A stretch of 64,000 bases of DNA. Origin: Ignavibacteriales bacterium. GTDB taxonomy: Bacteria > Bacteroidota > Ignavibacteria > Ignavibacteriales > Melioribacteraceae. The number at the start of each line of letters is the position of its first letter. Position 1 is the first letter of the stretch. A program made the position numbers and the translations under genes. The stretch lies in contig JACKAA010000002.1 of assembly GCA_020635275.1 (NCBI GenBank), positions 124,001 to 188,000 on the forward strand, given 5' to 3'. Below are positions 28,305-37,877 of the stretch, piece by piece. The notes beneath the pieces are model-generated. The model was given only the letters and a program-made list of their open reading frames with translations, was not told the origin of the DNA and made no database searches.

Positions 28305-28332
28305 GTAGAGACGCATGGCCATGCGTCTCTAC
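28305..28332. terminator. Perfect 28-base palindrome between convergent genes
   Basis: GTAGAGACGCATGG (28305-28318) is followed without spacer by its exact reverse complement (28319-28332). It lies 9 bases after the sucC stop and 10 bases before the end of the convergent reductase, so it can act as a two-way terminator. GTAGAGACGC palindromes of this sort are known dispersed repeats in cyanobacteria and Bacteroidota, so it may also be a mobile repeat. Confidence 0.65.
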
Positions 28333-28342
28333 ATTTCCATAA

Positions 28343-29338
28343 CTATTTTACTAATTCTAATTTATTCAACTCATCTGTTATAAATTTTACCTCTGACTCA
28401 TCCAATCTGATATTGATTGCATTTGCATTTTGGATTGACTGCTCACCATTTCTTGCTCCAGCCAGAGCAATAGTTATACCGGGTTGTTCAATTGTCCAGC
28501 GAAGTACTAATTGCGCCAAAGTTGCATTTTTTTCATCAGCTAATGATTTTATTTTATCCAGAAATATATTAGTGCGTTTTATGTTTTCATCTGAAAAATA
28601 GAATACACCTTTTCTATGATCCCCTTCACTAAAATTATAACCAGGATATATTTTCCCAGTTAATAAACCTCTACCTAAAGGACTATATGCAAGAATTGAT
28701 TTATTATTTTCAATAACGTGAGGAACAAGATCTTTTTCAATTTTACGTTGCACCATACTGTAATGTACCTGATTTGAAACTATGTTAACAAATTTATCAG
28801 CTTCACTCATTTGTTCAACACTATAATTACAGACACCGGCATAACGTACCTTTCCATCTTTAATTAATTCATCAACAGCTTCCATTGTTTCTTGGATTGA
28901 AGTTGTCGGGTCAGGCCAATGTATTTGGTAAAGATCAATGTAATCTGTTCTAAGTCGCTTTAAACTATCCTCGCACTCTTTTATAACTCTTTCTTTTGAA
29001 GCGTAATAATAAACATCAATTGGTTTTCCATCATTTTTTTTACTTTTGAAGTAAAATTCACCATTAGTTCCTTCCCAACTTAAACCAAACTTTGTTAAAA
29101 TTTGAACTTTATCACGAGGAATATCTTTAATTGCTTCACCGACGATTTCTTCACTTGTTCCTTGTCCATAAATTGGAGCCGTGTCAATTGAAGTTACACC
29201 TAAATTATATGCTTCATGTATTGCATTTATTGCATCAGAACTTTCTGTACCACCCCACATCCATCCACCAGCTGCCCAAGCTCCAAAAGTTATTGCTGAA
29301 ATTTCTAAATCTGAATTACCTAATTTTCTAAATTCCAT
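28343..29338 (-). CDS. Aldo/keto reductase
   Basis: 331 residues from the ATG at 29338; AAAGGAG ends 8 bases before it, and an in-frame GTG at 29347 overlaps that ribosome site and is rejected. TIM-barrel reductase landmarks: DTAPIYGQGTSEEIVG with catalytic Asp and Tyr, the Lys in ILTKFG, the His in YQIHWPDP, and the NADPH-binding end. It reduces carbonyls to alcohols; the physiological substrate cannot be told. Confidence 0.9.
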   Translation of the reverse strand: MEFRKLGNSDLEISAITFGAWAAGGWMWGGTESSDAINAIHEAYNLGVTSIDTAPIYGQGTSEEIVGEAIKDIPRDKVQILTKFGLSWEGTNGEFYFKSKKNDGKPIDVYYYASKERVIKECEDSLKRLRTDYIDLYQIHWPDPTTSIQETMEAVDELIKDGKVRYAGVCNYSVEQMSEADKFVNIVSNQVHYSMVQRKIEKDLVPHVIENNKSILAYSPLGRGLLTGKIYPGYNFSEGDHRKGVFYFSDENIKRTNIFLDKIKSLADEKNATLAQLVLRWTIEQPGITIALAGARNGEQSIQNANAINIRLDESEVKFITDELNKLELVK

Positions 29339-29384
29339 TTTGGTCACTCCTTTCTATTTTCATAAAAATCAATTTAATAATTAA

Positions 29385-29412
29385 AAATAAAAAAGCCCGC
29401 TAAAAAACGGGC
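29385..29412 (-). terminator. Intrinsic terminator of the large T9SS protein gene
   Basis: Read on the minus strand, GCCCG (29412-29408) pairs with CGGGC (29399-29395) around an 8-base loop, followed by a T-rich tail. It ends the transcript of the gene whose stop is at 29439. Confidence 0.8.
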
Positions 29413-29438
29413 AAGATTAAAAAGATATTTTATGAAAT

Positions 29439-32400
29439 TTATTTAATAAGTATCATTTTTTTGGTCTGGATAATATCTCCTGCTTGTAATTTGTAAAAAT
29501 ATACTCCGCTTGAAAGCTCATCCGCATTAAATGTAACTTCATAGTTTCCGGGTTTTTGTTTTTGATTAACCAAGGTTTTTATTTCTCTTCCAAGAATATC
29601 ATACACTTTTAATTCAACTTTGCTCGAGCTATAGCTCGAGGCTACATTAGGTACGGAGTATTTAATTGTAGTTGTTGGATTAAAGGGATTTGGATAATTT
29701 TGACTTAATTCAAACTTAGTTGTCAAATTATTTTCAGTTTCAACATCAGTTGTGTTATCATATAGTGGTAATACTTTCCAGCCAATATTATTTTCTTCAT
29801 GAATTTCATCAACTTTATTTTCTGGATCAAGTACAACATAAATTCTTGGATAAATTGAAATATCATTAGGCACTTGCCAATTAAAACTTATTATTTTGCT
29901 TCCCCTGGCTTCAATAAAATCGTTTGTGGAGAAGATTGTTTTACCATCTGTACTTTGAATTACCGTTCCGCCATTATTTGGATCACCCAAATAGAATTTT
30001 ACATCAACTGCAGAATTAGTATTGAGTAAACTGTAATTATGAATTCTAGTTTTGATATTAATTACTTCTCCAGGCTTCGGATTATCATTACTAAATATAA
30101 TCTCTTTTGTTTGTTGCCTTTTATCTTCTGTAATATTATAACCTTTTTCTGGATCCAATCTCCATGGCAATGTTAAAGCAGGGTCTGGTTTACTACTGTA
30201 TTCTTTTTGCCACCAAGTTTGTGGAATATTAATTCCTGAAGGTCTTGGATCAACTGCATAATCTAAAACTAAAGCTCCGCTTTTTCCCCAGTATGAATAT
30301 GGAGTAACGGAGTAATAAGTTTCTCCAATTCCTAGATCAATTGGTCCTAAATGTACATCCAAACCTTTTTTATATTTAACAGTATTTGTTCTGGTAGAAA
30401 TTGTTTCGCTTGAATAATCTCCACTAATTTCAATATTTGGAATAAATTTAAATGGGATATCAAAACTTGCTTCGGAACTTACATTCCAATGAACTTTGTT
30501 GGTAGTTTCAGTTTCTGTTTGAGTTTCATTTTCAAGAGACCAATTATATTCAAATCCGGCGGAACCATCTAAAGTAATTTGATCTGAAGTATTCCATTTT
30601 ATAACTTGTTGTAAACTACCATTTTCTGTTGGAGCAGCAATATCACTATATGAAAGTATATTACCAACTTCATGATTTGGAATGTATTCTGCAGCTTGTG
30701 GGCTTTTACTTGGGAACCAAGATCTTTGTGGCTGCCCAGGTTCAACAACAAGTATATATCCTTGAATTTCTTCATCCATTAAAACGGGATATTCCCAAAT
30801 ATCATAATCAATTATTGTTGCATAAATATAATCATCATTACTTGCTGTAATATTTTGGCTCACTCTATAAGTTTTGGAATTTGTAGTTTTCTTATAAAAA
30901 TCTTCTCCGTACTCGCCTTCAATTTTAATTTTTACTCCAACTTCAATTTTAGGAATTGTAAATCCACCTTCTACTTTTCCTCCAATTGTCCAGCCAGTGT
31001 GTATTTTACTTTCAACTTCAATATTCGTTTCGCTAGCAGTGTAATATGTTGCGTAAAAATCTGAGGATTGTCCATTAAAATTATTATTAACATCAAAAAT
31101 ATTTTCGCCAATTTTATCAAAGTGAACTGGTGGGGCATTTAAGATAACAAGCGGCTGAACAATATCAGTAGCATTAAAGTATTTAGGTTTACCAAGTGTA
31201 ATACTTCCACCATCAAAATCTCCTGCAGTTAATCCCCAATAGAAATCTGCATTACCTTCAGGCACATCAATAATCATTGAAGCTCTCTCAATTAGATCCA
31301 GTATATCACCCGAAGCATCAACACTTGGTTCAAATACTTTTACAGTTAATTCCTTTGGTGAAGTATTACTCATTTCAGCAAAAATAATTTCCGGATTCCA
31401 AACCGAATCAGTTTCGCTAGCATCCAAATCCGCAAGAATTAAATTTGATCTATTTATATCTTCCGAACCATATCCATAATTGCTAGAAGTATACCCTTGG
31501 ATTGTTAAATTAGTATCAATATCATAAGCTCTTAATCTTCCATGGCCATTAATAACAATTTCATCCTTCCCATCATTATTTATATCACCAGTAACAAGAT
31601 TGATAGCAATAAATTGTGTTCCGAGAGTTTGAAAAATTTCTTCAAGATTATTTTTATCAACTTTAATTGAGTCTAAATTTAATGTTACTTCAGCAGGTAA
31701 TAATTTGTTGTATGTTTCTGAACCATTTCTGTAAAGTACAAAATCAACAACAAATTCATCTAATGTATTATTTTTAAAATCGCCAGTCGAAACAAGTAAA
31801 TCATTAACATGATGCCATGAATCGAAAAAATCATTATCTGTGAAATAGTCATCCTTTTCTGCTTTGGAAACAATAGTGAAATTTCCATTATTTTCAACAT
31901 AATCATAAATTTTAGCAGAAATATTCCAGTCATTCTCTTCCCTTTCAGTATAATAAACTAGAACAATTTCATCTCGGCTATCTCCGTCAAAATCTCCGGC
32001 AGAAATATCATAGATTCCAGCATTGTTTAAGTTAGGATCCATTGCTACATCATCGATAAATGATTTTTCTTCTGGCATTAAAGTATTAGGATCCACATCA
32101 AAAACCTTTATTTCTATATTTCCATCTTTATTCCAAAAAGCTAATGCAAACTCTGGTTCAGCATCACCATCAAAATATCCTTTAACTAATTTAAATCGAT
32201 GCATATTAAAGAAGGATGGATCAGGGTAAAGTACACTTTCAAAATGTAATACATTTTCATCATTCCATGTTAAAGAACTTTTTTCAATATTTTTAGGAAT
32301 AACTATACTTATTGAGTTATTCTTTGTTTGCCACGCGGCAATAATATTATCGTAGCCATCATTGTTAAAATCGCCAGTAATAGCTTCAAAATTATTATTG

Positions 32401-32663
32401 AGGGGATTACTTCCATCAGAGCCGGCTGCCAAATCACCAGTATAAACTCCACTGGTCGCCGTATCTAAAAAGTACTGCCCTGAGTTTCCATAATAATCTA
32501 AAACATTATGGTTAACCTCATTTGCACTGTATTGGTAGCGCCAAAAAACAGCAATTTCAGATGAACTGCCTAAATTATAATTTCCTCGCAACGGATCTGT
32601 TTTATCATTCTGACTAAATAGATTTATTACAGAAATGAAGAGTATTAAAATTGATATTTTCAT
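29439..32663 (-). CDS. Large secreted T9SS protein with FG-GAP-like repeats and a CARDB domain
   Basis: 1074 residues. Signal peptide (ISILILFISVINLFSQ). The N-terminal half has FG-GAP/VCBS-like repeats: ITGDFNNDGYDNIIAAW, AGDFDGDSRDEIVLVYY, VTGDINNDGKDEIVING. A long Thr/Ser/Gly-rich middle (about 520-840) of alternating-type beta sequence is not recognised. A CARDB-type domain follows (about 880-985), then a T9SS type A sorting domain that begins LSQNYPNPFNPTTTIKY and ends with GVYFYKLQAGDIIQTKKMIL. The sorting domain should carry it across the outer membrane and anchor or release it outside. A short palindrome-encoded insert (SSYSSS) sits inside that domain. Confidence 0.88.
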   Translation of the reverse strand: MKISILILFISVINLFSQNDKTDPLRGNYNLGSSSEIAVFWRYQYSANEVNHNVLDYYGNSGQYFLDTATSGVYTGDLAAGSDGSNPLNNNFEAITGDFNNDGYDNIIAAWQTKNNSISIVIPKNIEKSSLTWNDENVLHFESVLYPDPSFFNMHRFKLVKGYFDGDAEPEFALAFWNKDGNIEIKVFDVDPNTLMPEEKSFIDDVAMDPNLNNAGIYDISAGDFDGDSRDEIVLVYYTEREENDWNISAKIYDYVENNGNFTIVSKAEKDDYFTDNDFFDSWHHVNDLLVSTGDFKNNTLDEFVVDFVLYRNGSETYNKLLPAEVTLNLDSIKVDKNNLEEIFQTLGTQFIAINLVTGDINNDGKDEIVINGHGRLRAYDIDTNLTIQGYTSSNYGYGSEDINRSNLILADLDASETDSVWNPEIIFAEMSNTSPKELTVKVFEPSVDASGDILDLIERASMIIDVPEGNADFYWGLTAGDFDGGSITLGKPKYFNATDIVQPLVILNAPPVHFDKIGENIFDVNNNFNGQSSDFYATYYTASETNIEVESKIHTGWTIGGKVEGGFTIPKIEVGVKIKIEGEYGEDFYKKTTNSKTYRVSQNITASNDDYIYATIIDYDIWEYPVLMDEEIQGYILVVEPGQPQRSWFPSKSPQAAEYIPNHEVGNILSYSDIAAPTENGSLQQVIKWNTSDQITLDGSAGFEYNWSLENETQTETETTNKVHWNVSSEASFDIPFKFIPNIEISGDYSSETISTRTNTVKYKKGLDVHLGPIDLGIGETYYSVTPYSYWGKSGALVLDYAVDPRPSGINIPQTWWQKEYSSKPDPALTLPWRLDPEKGYNITEDKRQQTKEIIFSNDNPKPGEVINIKTRIHNYSLLNTNSAVDVKFYLGDPNNGGTVIQSTDGKTIFSTNDFIEARGSKIISFNWQVPNDISIYPRIYVVLDPENKVDEIHEENNIGWKVLPLYDNTTDVETENNLTTKFELSQNYPNPFNPTTTIKYSVPNVASSYSSSKVELKVYDILGREIKTLVNQKQKPGNYEVTFNADELSSGVYFYKLQAGDIIQTKKMILIK
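29623..29640. repeat. 18-base perfect palindrome inside the sorting-domain coding region
   Basis: CTCGAGCTATAGCTCGAG is its own reverse complement. It encodes the Ser/Tyr stretch ASSYSSSK between two conserved beta strands of the T9SS domain, where other members are usually shorter, which suggests an in-frame insertion of a palindromic repeat. Confidence 0.6.
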
Positions 32664-32807
32664 TTTTCCCCTTTTTATTCTTAATTTTCTCTACCCTTAA
32701 CGCAACAAAAATATAGGTAAGTGATACTTGCATCTTAAAAAGATCATTTGTCTTAATTAATAATTTAATATAAGAAAATTTGATTTGAAATGTTTTTTAA
32801 AGTGATT

Positions 32808-33809
32808 TTAATTTACTGGTAAGGAAAATGCAAAAGTTGAGCCAAAGCCTTTTTTGCTTTTAACCCAAACTTTTCCATTGTGAGCTTCAACAATTTTTTT
32901 AGCAATCCATAATCCAAGACCGGAGCTGGTTTCATTTCCGGTTGGTTTTGTGCTTAATTTAGCACCTTTTTCAAATGCATGAGATATTTCAGTTTCAGTG
33001 AGACCAAAGCCATTATCTTTTACTTCAACAATTATGCTTGTACCATTTATTTGCGATAAAACATCAACTTTACTTTTTTCTGGGCAAAATTTAATTGCGT
33101 TTCCAATTAGATTATCAAGCACTTCCTTAATTTTTTCTTCATCAATATTTGTTATTAATTCAGTATCAGGCTGATATAATCTTAATTCAATATTTTTACT
33201 ATTAGCTTTTACTCTATTTACTTTTACAATATTTTCAATTGGTTTTCTTAAATCAATTTTTTCTTTTTCTAAATTAAAAGGAGTGTATTCTTCACTAATA
33301 ACTTGCGTAAATTCATCTGCAAGTCTCACTAATCGGGAAGAAGTTTCAATTAAGCCGGTCAATACATCATGCTGTTCTTGTGCAGATAAATCATATGATT
33401 CTAAAAGTTCAACAAAATTTTTAATTGTAGAAGCTGGATTTTTAATATCGTGAGCCACCATTGAAAGAGTTTCATCTTTTTGCAAACGTAATTCTTTTAA
33501 TTTTCTTTCACTCTTTTCCAACTGAGATTTTTGCATTTCAAGAGTTTTAATAACTTGATTCATTTGATCAATTTTTATTCTCAGTTTTCTGTTCTTATTC
33601 TCTAAAAATTTTATCTCTTTGTTAAGATCTTCATTTTCTTTTATTAATTCCTCTAATTTTAAAGAATTATTACTAATTGAAGATTTTAACTTACTCTTTT
33701 CCATCATTTGCTTAGATGCAAAAATATTTTTTTTGTTAAGAATGTAGATAATCAATACAGTAACAAAAAAAACAAATGAAATTATTAGTATTCCAAATAC
33801 TGATTGCAT
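32808..33809 (-). CDS. Membrane-anchored sensor histidine kinase
   Basis: 333 residues. One N-terminal membrane helix (SVFGILIISFVFFVTVLIIYIL), then a long coiled coil (about 40-125), HisKA with the H-box MVAHDIKNPAS, and HATPase_c with N-box LDNLIGNAIKF, G1 DNGFGL and G2 SSGLGLWIAKKI. All catalytic boxes are intact. No periplasmic sensor domain is present and no response regulator lies beside it, so it is an orphan kinase. It is divergent from the Lrp-family gene. Confidence 0.92.
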   Translation of the reverse strand: MQSVFGILIISFVFFVTVLIIYILNKKNIFASKQMMEKSKLKSSISNNSLKLEELIKENEDLNKEIKFLENKNRKLRIKIDQMNQVIKTLEMQKSQLEKSERKLKELRLQKDETLSMVAHDIKNPASTIKNFVELLESYDLSAQEQHDVLTGLIETSSRLVRLADEFTQVISEEYTPFNLEKEKIDLRKPIENIVKVNRVKANSKNIELRLYQPDTELITNIDEEKIKEVLDNLIGNAIKFCPEKSKVDVLSQINGTSIIVEVKDNGFGLTETEISHAFEKGAKLSTKPTGNETSSGLGLWIAKKIVEAHNGKVWVKSKKGFGSTFAFSLPVN

Positions 33810-34029
33810 AAAAATTATCTAATTAATGTATTTAATTTAGTCCAAAATTATAATCGGCACATTTTAGCAAATTATTAATAAGTTACTAAGTAATACTCAA
33901 TAATTTTTGCTAAACGTCACAAAATTTTTGATTTGTAAGCAGTATTAAAAAAATAATTTGCTTTTTTTGAAAATCTCACTTAATTTCACAGCTAATATTT
34001 AATATTTTTCTAAAAAATTTAGGTATAAC

Positions 34030-34476
34030 ATGCTTGATGCTATCGATATTAAAATCTTAGAGATTCTTCAGAAAGAAGGAAGAACTAAACGCAATGTATT
34101 GGCAGAACATGTTTCACTTTCATTACCATCACTTAGTGAAAGACTTAAAAAATTAGAAGAAAAAGGCATTATTGAAGGATATTATGCTAAATTGAACAGA
34201 AAGCCCTTTAATTATGATTTAATGGCATTTATAACTGTATTTATGAAATCCTCAAAAAAGTTTGATGAACTTATTGAGCATGTAAATCAAACTCCAGAAA
34301 TTTTAGAATGTCATGCTGTACTTGGTGAAGGATCACATATGTTAAAAGTATTGGTAAAAGGAACTGAAGATTTAGAAAAATTGCTAGCCAATATTCAATC
34401 ATGGCCCGGAGTTTTAAGAACTGTTACAAGTTTTGTATTATCCACAATTAAAGAAACCACAAATATAAAAATATAA
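34030..34476 (+). CDS. Lrp/AsnC-family transcriptional regulator
   Basis: 148 residues. Starts LDAIDIKILEILQKEGRTKRNVLAEHV, the typical AsnC winged helix-turn-helix, and ends in a RAM ligand-binding domain (about 65-140). These proteins form octamers and respond to amino acids. It lies 12 bases before the glutamine synthetase gene, so it probably controls nitrogen assimilation here, with glutamine or another amino acid as effector; the effector is inferred. Confidence 0.92.
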   Translation: MLDAIDIKILEILQKEGRTKRNVLAEHVSLSLPSLSERLKKLEEKGIIEGYYAKLNRKPFNYDLMAFITVFMKSSKKFDELIEHVNQTPEILECHAVLGEGSHMLKVLVKGTEDLEKLLANIQSWPGVLRTVTSFVLSTIKETTNIKI

Positions 34477-34488
34477 GCAGGAGAAAAA

Positions 34489-35505
34489 ATGGCAAAATGT
34501 AAATTAGAGTACATTTGGCTGGATGGTCATTTGCCTACTCAACAAATGAGAAGTAAAACAAAAATAGTTGAAAATTTTAGTGGGAAACCGGAAGATGCTC
34601 CAATCTGGGCTTTTGATGGTTCATCTACAAATCAAGCACCTGGAGGATCCTCCGATCTATTACTAAAACCTGTAAGAGTTTTTGTTGATCCTGCTAGAGA
34701 TAATGCATATTTGGTAATTGCAGAAGTTCTTAATCCAGATAAAACACCGCACGAAACAAACGGAAGAGCTACAATAGAAGATGATGATAATGATTTTTGG
34801 TTTGGGTTTGAACAAGAATATGTACTATGGGATTTAGATCACCATACTCCGTACGGATTCCCCGCTCCAGGATATTATCCTCCTCCACAAGGACCGTTTT
34901 ATTGTTCAGTAGGTGCAGAATATAATATTGGTCGTGAAATTGTTGAAGAACATTTAGATATTTGTTTGAAAGCTGGAATTAATGTTGAAGGAATTAACGC
35001 AGAAGTTATGAAAGGACAATGGGAATATCAAATATTTGCAAAAGGTGCCAAAGAAGCCGGTGATCAACTTTGGGCTGCAAGATATTTATTAGAAAGAATT
35101 GGTGAACAACATAACATCAGAATTAACTTAGATCCTAAACCGGTTTCCGGCGATTGGAATGGTTCTGGCATGCACTGTAATTTTTCTGACAAAACCTTAA
35201 GAACTTGCGGTGATAAAGCAACCTATGAAAAAATTTGCAACGCATTTGGAACAAAAGAAGCAATCCAAAGACATATTGAAGTTTACGGAGAAGATAATCA
35301 CTTAAGATTAACTGGAAAACATGAAACTCAATCAATTGATAAATTTAGCTTTGGCGTTTCAGATAGAGGAGCTTCAATTAGAATACCAATTGGTACAGTT
35401 GAAGCCGGATATAAAGGTTGGTTAGAAGATAGAAGACCTGCATCAAACGCTGATCCGTATAAAGTAGCAGCTGCAATTATTAAAACTGTAAAAAGTGCAG
35501 AATAG
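34489..35505 (+). CDS. Glutamine synthetase, GSII (eukaryotic-type)
   Basis: 338 residues, far shorter than GSI (about 470) or GSIII (about 700) and close to GSII. The N-terminal beta-grasp has IWAFDGSSTNQAPG; the catalytic domain shows FWFGFEQEYVL, YCSVGAEYNIGREIVEEHL, NWNGSGMHCNFS and DRGASIRIPI. It makes glutamine from glutamate, ammonia and ATP. GSII occurs in eukaryotes, actinomycetes, rhizobia and some Bacteroidota-related groups. AGGAG precedes the ATG, and the gene is coupled to the Lrp regulator upstream. Confidence 0.94.
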   Translation: MAKCKLEYIWLDGHLPTQQMRSKTKIVENFSGKPEDAPIWAFDGSSTNQAPGGSSDLLLKPVRVFVDPARDNAYLVIAEVLNPDKTPHETNGRATIEDDDNDFWFGFEQEYVLWDLDHHTPYGFPAPGYYPPPQGPFYCSVGAEYNIGREIVEEHLDICLKAGINVEGINAEVMKGQWEYQIFAKGAKEAGDQLWAARYLLERIGEQHNIRINLDPKPVSGDWNGSGMHCNFSDKTLRTCGDKATYEKICNAFGTKEAIQRHIEVYGEDNHLRLTGKHETQSIDKFSFGVSDRGASIRIPIGTVEAGYKGWLEDRRPASNADPYKVAAAIIKTVKSAE

Positions 35506-35522
35506 TATTGATTTTTATTAAA

Positions 35523-35551
35523 CCCCCAGAATAAATGGGGGTTTTGTTTTT
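35523..35551 (+). terminator. Strong intrinsic terminator after glutamine synthetase
   Basis: CCCCC (35523-35527) and GGGGG (35537-35541) form the stem, followed by TTTTGTTTTT. It lies 17 bases after the stop codon and 9 bases before the convergent TerC gene, so it may serve both directions. Confidence 0.85.
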
Positions 35552-36293
35552 ATTCAACAAGAACCTTTTTTAACTTAATTTTATCAGCTCCCTTTTTCCT
35601 CATTTTTAAATTTAAGAGTTCAACCCCAATTGAAAATGCCATTGCAAAATAAATATATCCTTTTGGAATATGCATATCAAATCCTTCTCCAATAAGTGAA
35701 ACTCCAACCAAAATTAGAAAACTTAATGCCAGCATTTTAATTGTAGGATGAGAATCAACAAATTCACCAAGAGCCTTAGCAGACAGCATCATAACAATTA
35801 CCGCAATAATGATGGCAATAATCATTACTTCAACGTCTTTTGCTAAACCAACTGCAGTTATTACAGAATCCAATGAAAATACAATATCAAGCAAAGCAAT
35901 TTGTATTAACACACTTGAAAAACTAACTTTTGATTTTACTTGTTTTGTTTCCTCTGGTCCTTCCAAACTATGATGTATTTCGTGAGTACTTTTCGCTAAT
36001 AAGAATAATCCGCCAATTAATAAAATTAAATCTCTTCCCGATATTTCCAATGAGTAAATTGTAAATAAAGGCGATGTTAATTTCATTATCCAAGTAAGAG
36101 AAAGTAAAAGTAAAATTCGCGTAATCATGGCAAGGCTCAATCCCAAAATTCTGCCTTTATTTCTTTGAGATTCAGGTAGTCTTCCAACTAAAATGGAAAT
36201 AAATATAATATTATCAATCCCCAAAACAATTTCTAAAGAAGTTAGCGTGATAAGAGCAATCCATGCTTCGGGATTTGAAATCCATTCCAACAT
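35550..36293 (-). CDS. TerC-family integral membrane protein
   Basis: 247 residues with about seven hydrophobic helices. TerC landmarks are LEIVLGIDNIIFISILVGRLP and LLDIVFSLDSVITAVG, with the conserved acidic residues inside membrane helices. Members (YceF, YkoY/Alx-like) are linked to tellurite tolerance and, more generally, to manganese export and metalation of exported proteins. The exact role here is open. Confidence 0.9.
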   Translation of the reverse strand: MLEWISNPEAWIALITLTSLEIVLGIDNIIFISILVGRLPESQRNKGRILGLSLAMITRILLLLSLTWIMKLTSPLFTIYSLEISGRDLILLIGGLFLLAKSTHEIHHSLEGPEETKQVKSKVSFSSVLIQIALLDIVFSLDSVITAVGLAKDVEVMIIAIIIAVIVMMLSAKALGEFVDSHPTIKMLALSFLILVGVSLIGEGFDMHIPKGYIYFAMAFSIGVELLNLKMRKKGADKIKLKKVLVE

Positions 36294-36439
36294 AATAGAT
36301 CCTTTATTTTTTTAAATTCTTAATATTTGCGTGTTAAAATACAAAAATGATTGTTAATGATTACAACATAAACTTAAAATTTGATTTGATTATAATTTGT
36401 AAAAACATTCCCTCACTTTTAAACAAATAGAGTGAAAAT

Positions 36440-36455
36440 CCCATAGATTTATGGG
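36440..36455 (+). promoter_or_regulatory. Hairpin in the trkA leader region
   Basis: CCCATA (36440-36445) and TATGGG (36450-36455) form a 6-base-pair stem with a GATT loop, followed by a T run. It lies in the 243-base gap between divergent TerC and trkA genes, 81 bases before the trkA start. It may attenuate or terminate a leader transcript. I could not match it to a known riboswitch. Confidence 0.35.
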
Positions 36456-36536
36456 GTGCCATTTTTTCTGTATAAAGAATAATTTATTGTTATAATTACA
36501 CTAATAATAATCTAAATTTATTGTAATAGAACCTTA

Positions 36537-37877
36537 ATGAATATAATTATAGCAGGTGCCGGTGAAGTCGGGTATCATTTAGCAAAGCAATTATCTAACG
36601 AAAACCACGATATAACTGTAATTGATGTTAATGGAAATAGCTTAGAAAGAGTCGATTCTGTTATGGATGTTCTCACAATTACCGGCTCTTCAACATCGTT
36701 GGAGATTTTAAAAAAAGCAAACTGTGAGAAAACAGATCTTTTAGTAGCCGTAACTTCATCAGAAGCAGTAAATGTAAATACTGCAATTATTGCAAAGAAA
36801 CTTGGTGCTAAAAAAACAATTGCACGCGTAGAAAATGGTGAATATATATCTAAAGAAAATGCCGAATTATTTAGGTTGGTTGGTATAGATCATTTAATTT
36901 ATCCTGAAGAATTAGCAGCACAAGAACTTGTTAAATTAATACAAAGAGCAGCTGCGACAGATATTATTGAATTCGAAGATGGAAAACTATCATTAATAGG
37001 TTTAAAGTTAGAAAATAATTTACCCGTAGTAAGAAAAACCATTCAAGAGATTGCTCAAAGTTTTGATCAGATTACTTTCAGAGTTGTAGCAATACATAGA
37101 GGAATAAGAACTATTGTTCCATCTGGAAGTGACATACTTTTACCTAATGATCAAATTTTTGTGATTACGACACATCAAGGAATTGAACAAATAATTAAAC
37201 TAGTTGGTAAAGATCAAGCAAAATTGCATAATATAATGTTTTTGGGCGGCGGAAAAATTGGTAGAATTGCAGCCAAAATTTTAGAAAGCACAATAAATAT
37301 TAAGCTAATTGATTCTGATAAAAATAAAGCGCTTGAACTAGCTGATTATTTAGAAAAAACTTTAGTTATACAAGGTGACGGTAGAGATATTGATTTACTT
37401 GCACAAGAGGGAATTATTGATATGGACGGCTTTATTGCCGTAACTCAAGATGCTGAGACAAACATAATTACTTCACTTATGGCAAAACATTTGGGTGTTA
37501 CAAAAACAATAGCTTTGGTAGATAATGTTGATTACATTCCTTTAACACAGACTATTGGATTAGATTCATTAATAAATAAAAAACTTATTGCTGCAAATAA
37601 TATTTTGAAATTTATTAGAAAGGCTAATATTATTTCAATCGCCACTTTACAAGGTATTGATGCTGAAGTTTTAGAATACGTTGCCCAACCAAATTCAACA
37701 ATTACTAAAAAGAAAGTGAAAGACTTAAAATTTCCTCAAAATGCAATTATTGGCGGCTATATCAGAGGTGAAGAAAGTTTTATATCTGTTGGAGAATCGC
37801 AAATTGAAGCAAACGATAGAGTTGTGGTATTCTCCTTACCCGGAACAATTCATAAAGTTGAGAAATTCTTTCAATAA
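36537..37877 (+). CDS. trkA: Potassium-uptake regulatory protein TrkA
   Basis: 446 residues made of two tandem RCK units. Each has an NAD-binding Rossmann loop (AGAGEVGYHLAKQL at 6-19; GGGKIGRIAAKIL near 237-249) and a following TrkA_C domain. It binds NAD(H)/ATP and gates the TrkH channel at the inner membrane. The trkH start codon overlaps the trkA stop by one base (TAATG), so translation is coupled. Confidence 0.95.
   Translation: MNIIIAGAGEVGYHLAKQLSNENHDITVIDVNGNSLERVDSVMDVLTITGSSTSLEILKKANCEKTDLLVAVTSSEAVNVNTAIIAKKLGAKKTIARVENGEYISKENAELFRLVGIDHLIYPEELAAQELVKLIQRAAATDIIEFEDGKLSLIGLKLENNLPVVRKTIQEIAQSFDQITFRVVAIHRGIRTIVPSGSDILLPNDQIFVITTHQGIEQIIKLVGKDQAKLHNIMFLGGGKIGRIAAKILESTINIKLIDSDKNKALELADYLEKTLVIQGDGRDIDLLAQEGIIDMDGFIAVTQDAETNIITSLMAKHLGVTKTIALVDNVDYIPLTQTIGLDSLINKKLIAANNILKFIRKANIISIATLQGIDAEVLEYVAQPNSTITKKKVKDLKFPQNAIIGGYIRGEESFISVGESQIEANDRVVVFSLPGTIHKVEKFFQ

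Noticed and set aside
36294..36536. c-di-AMP (ydaO) riboswitch before trkA
   Set aside because: The context fits, but the hairpins are short and I could not find the conserved core.
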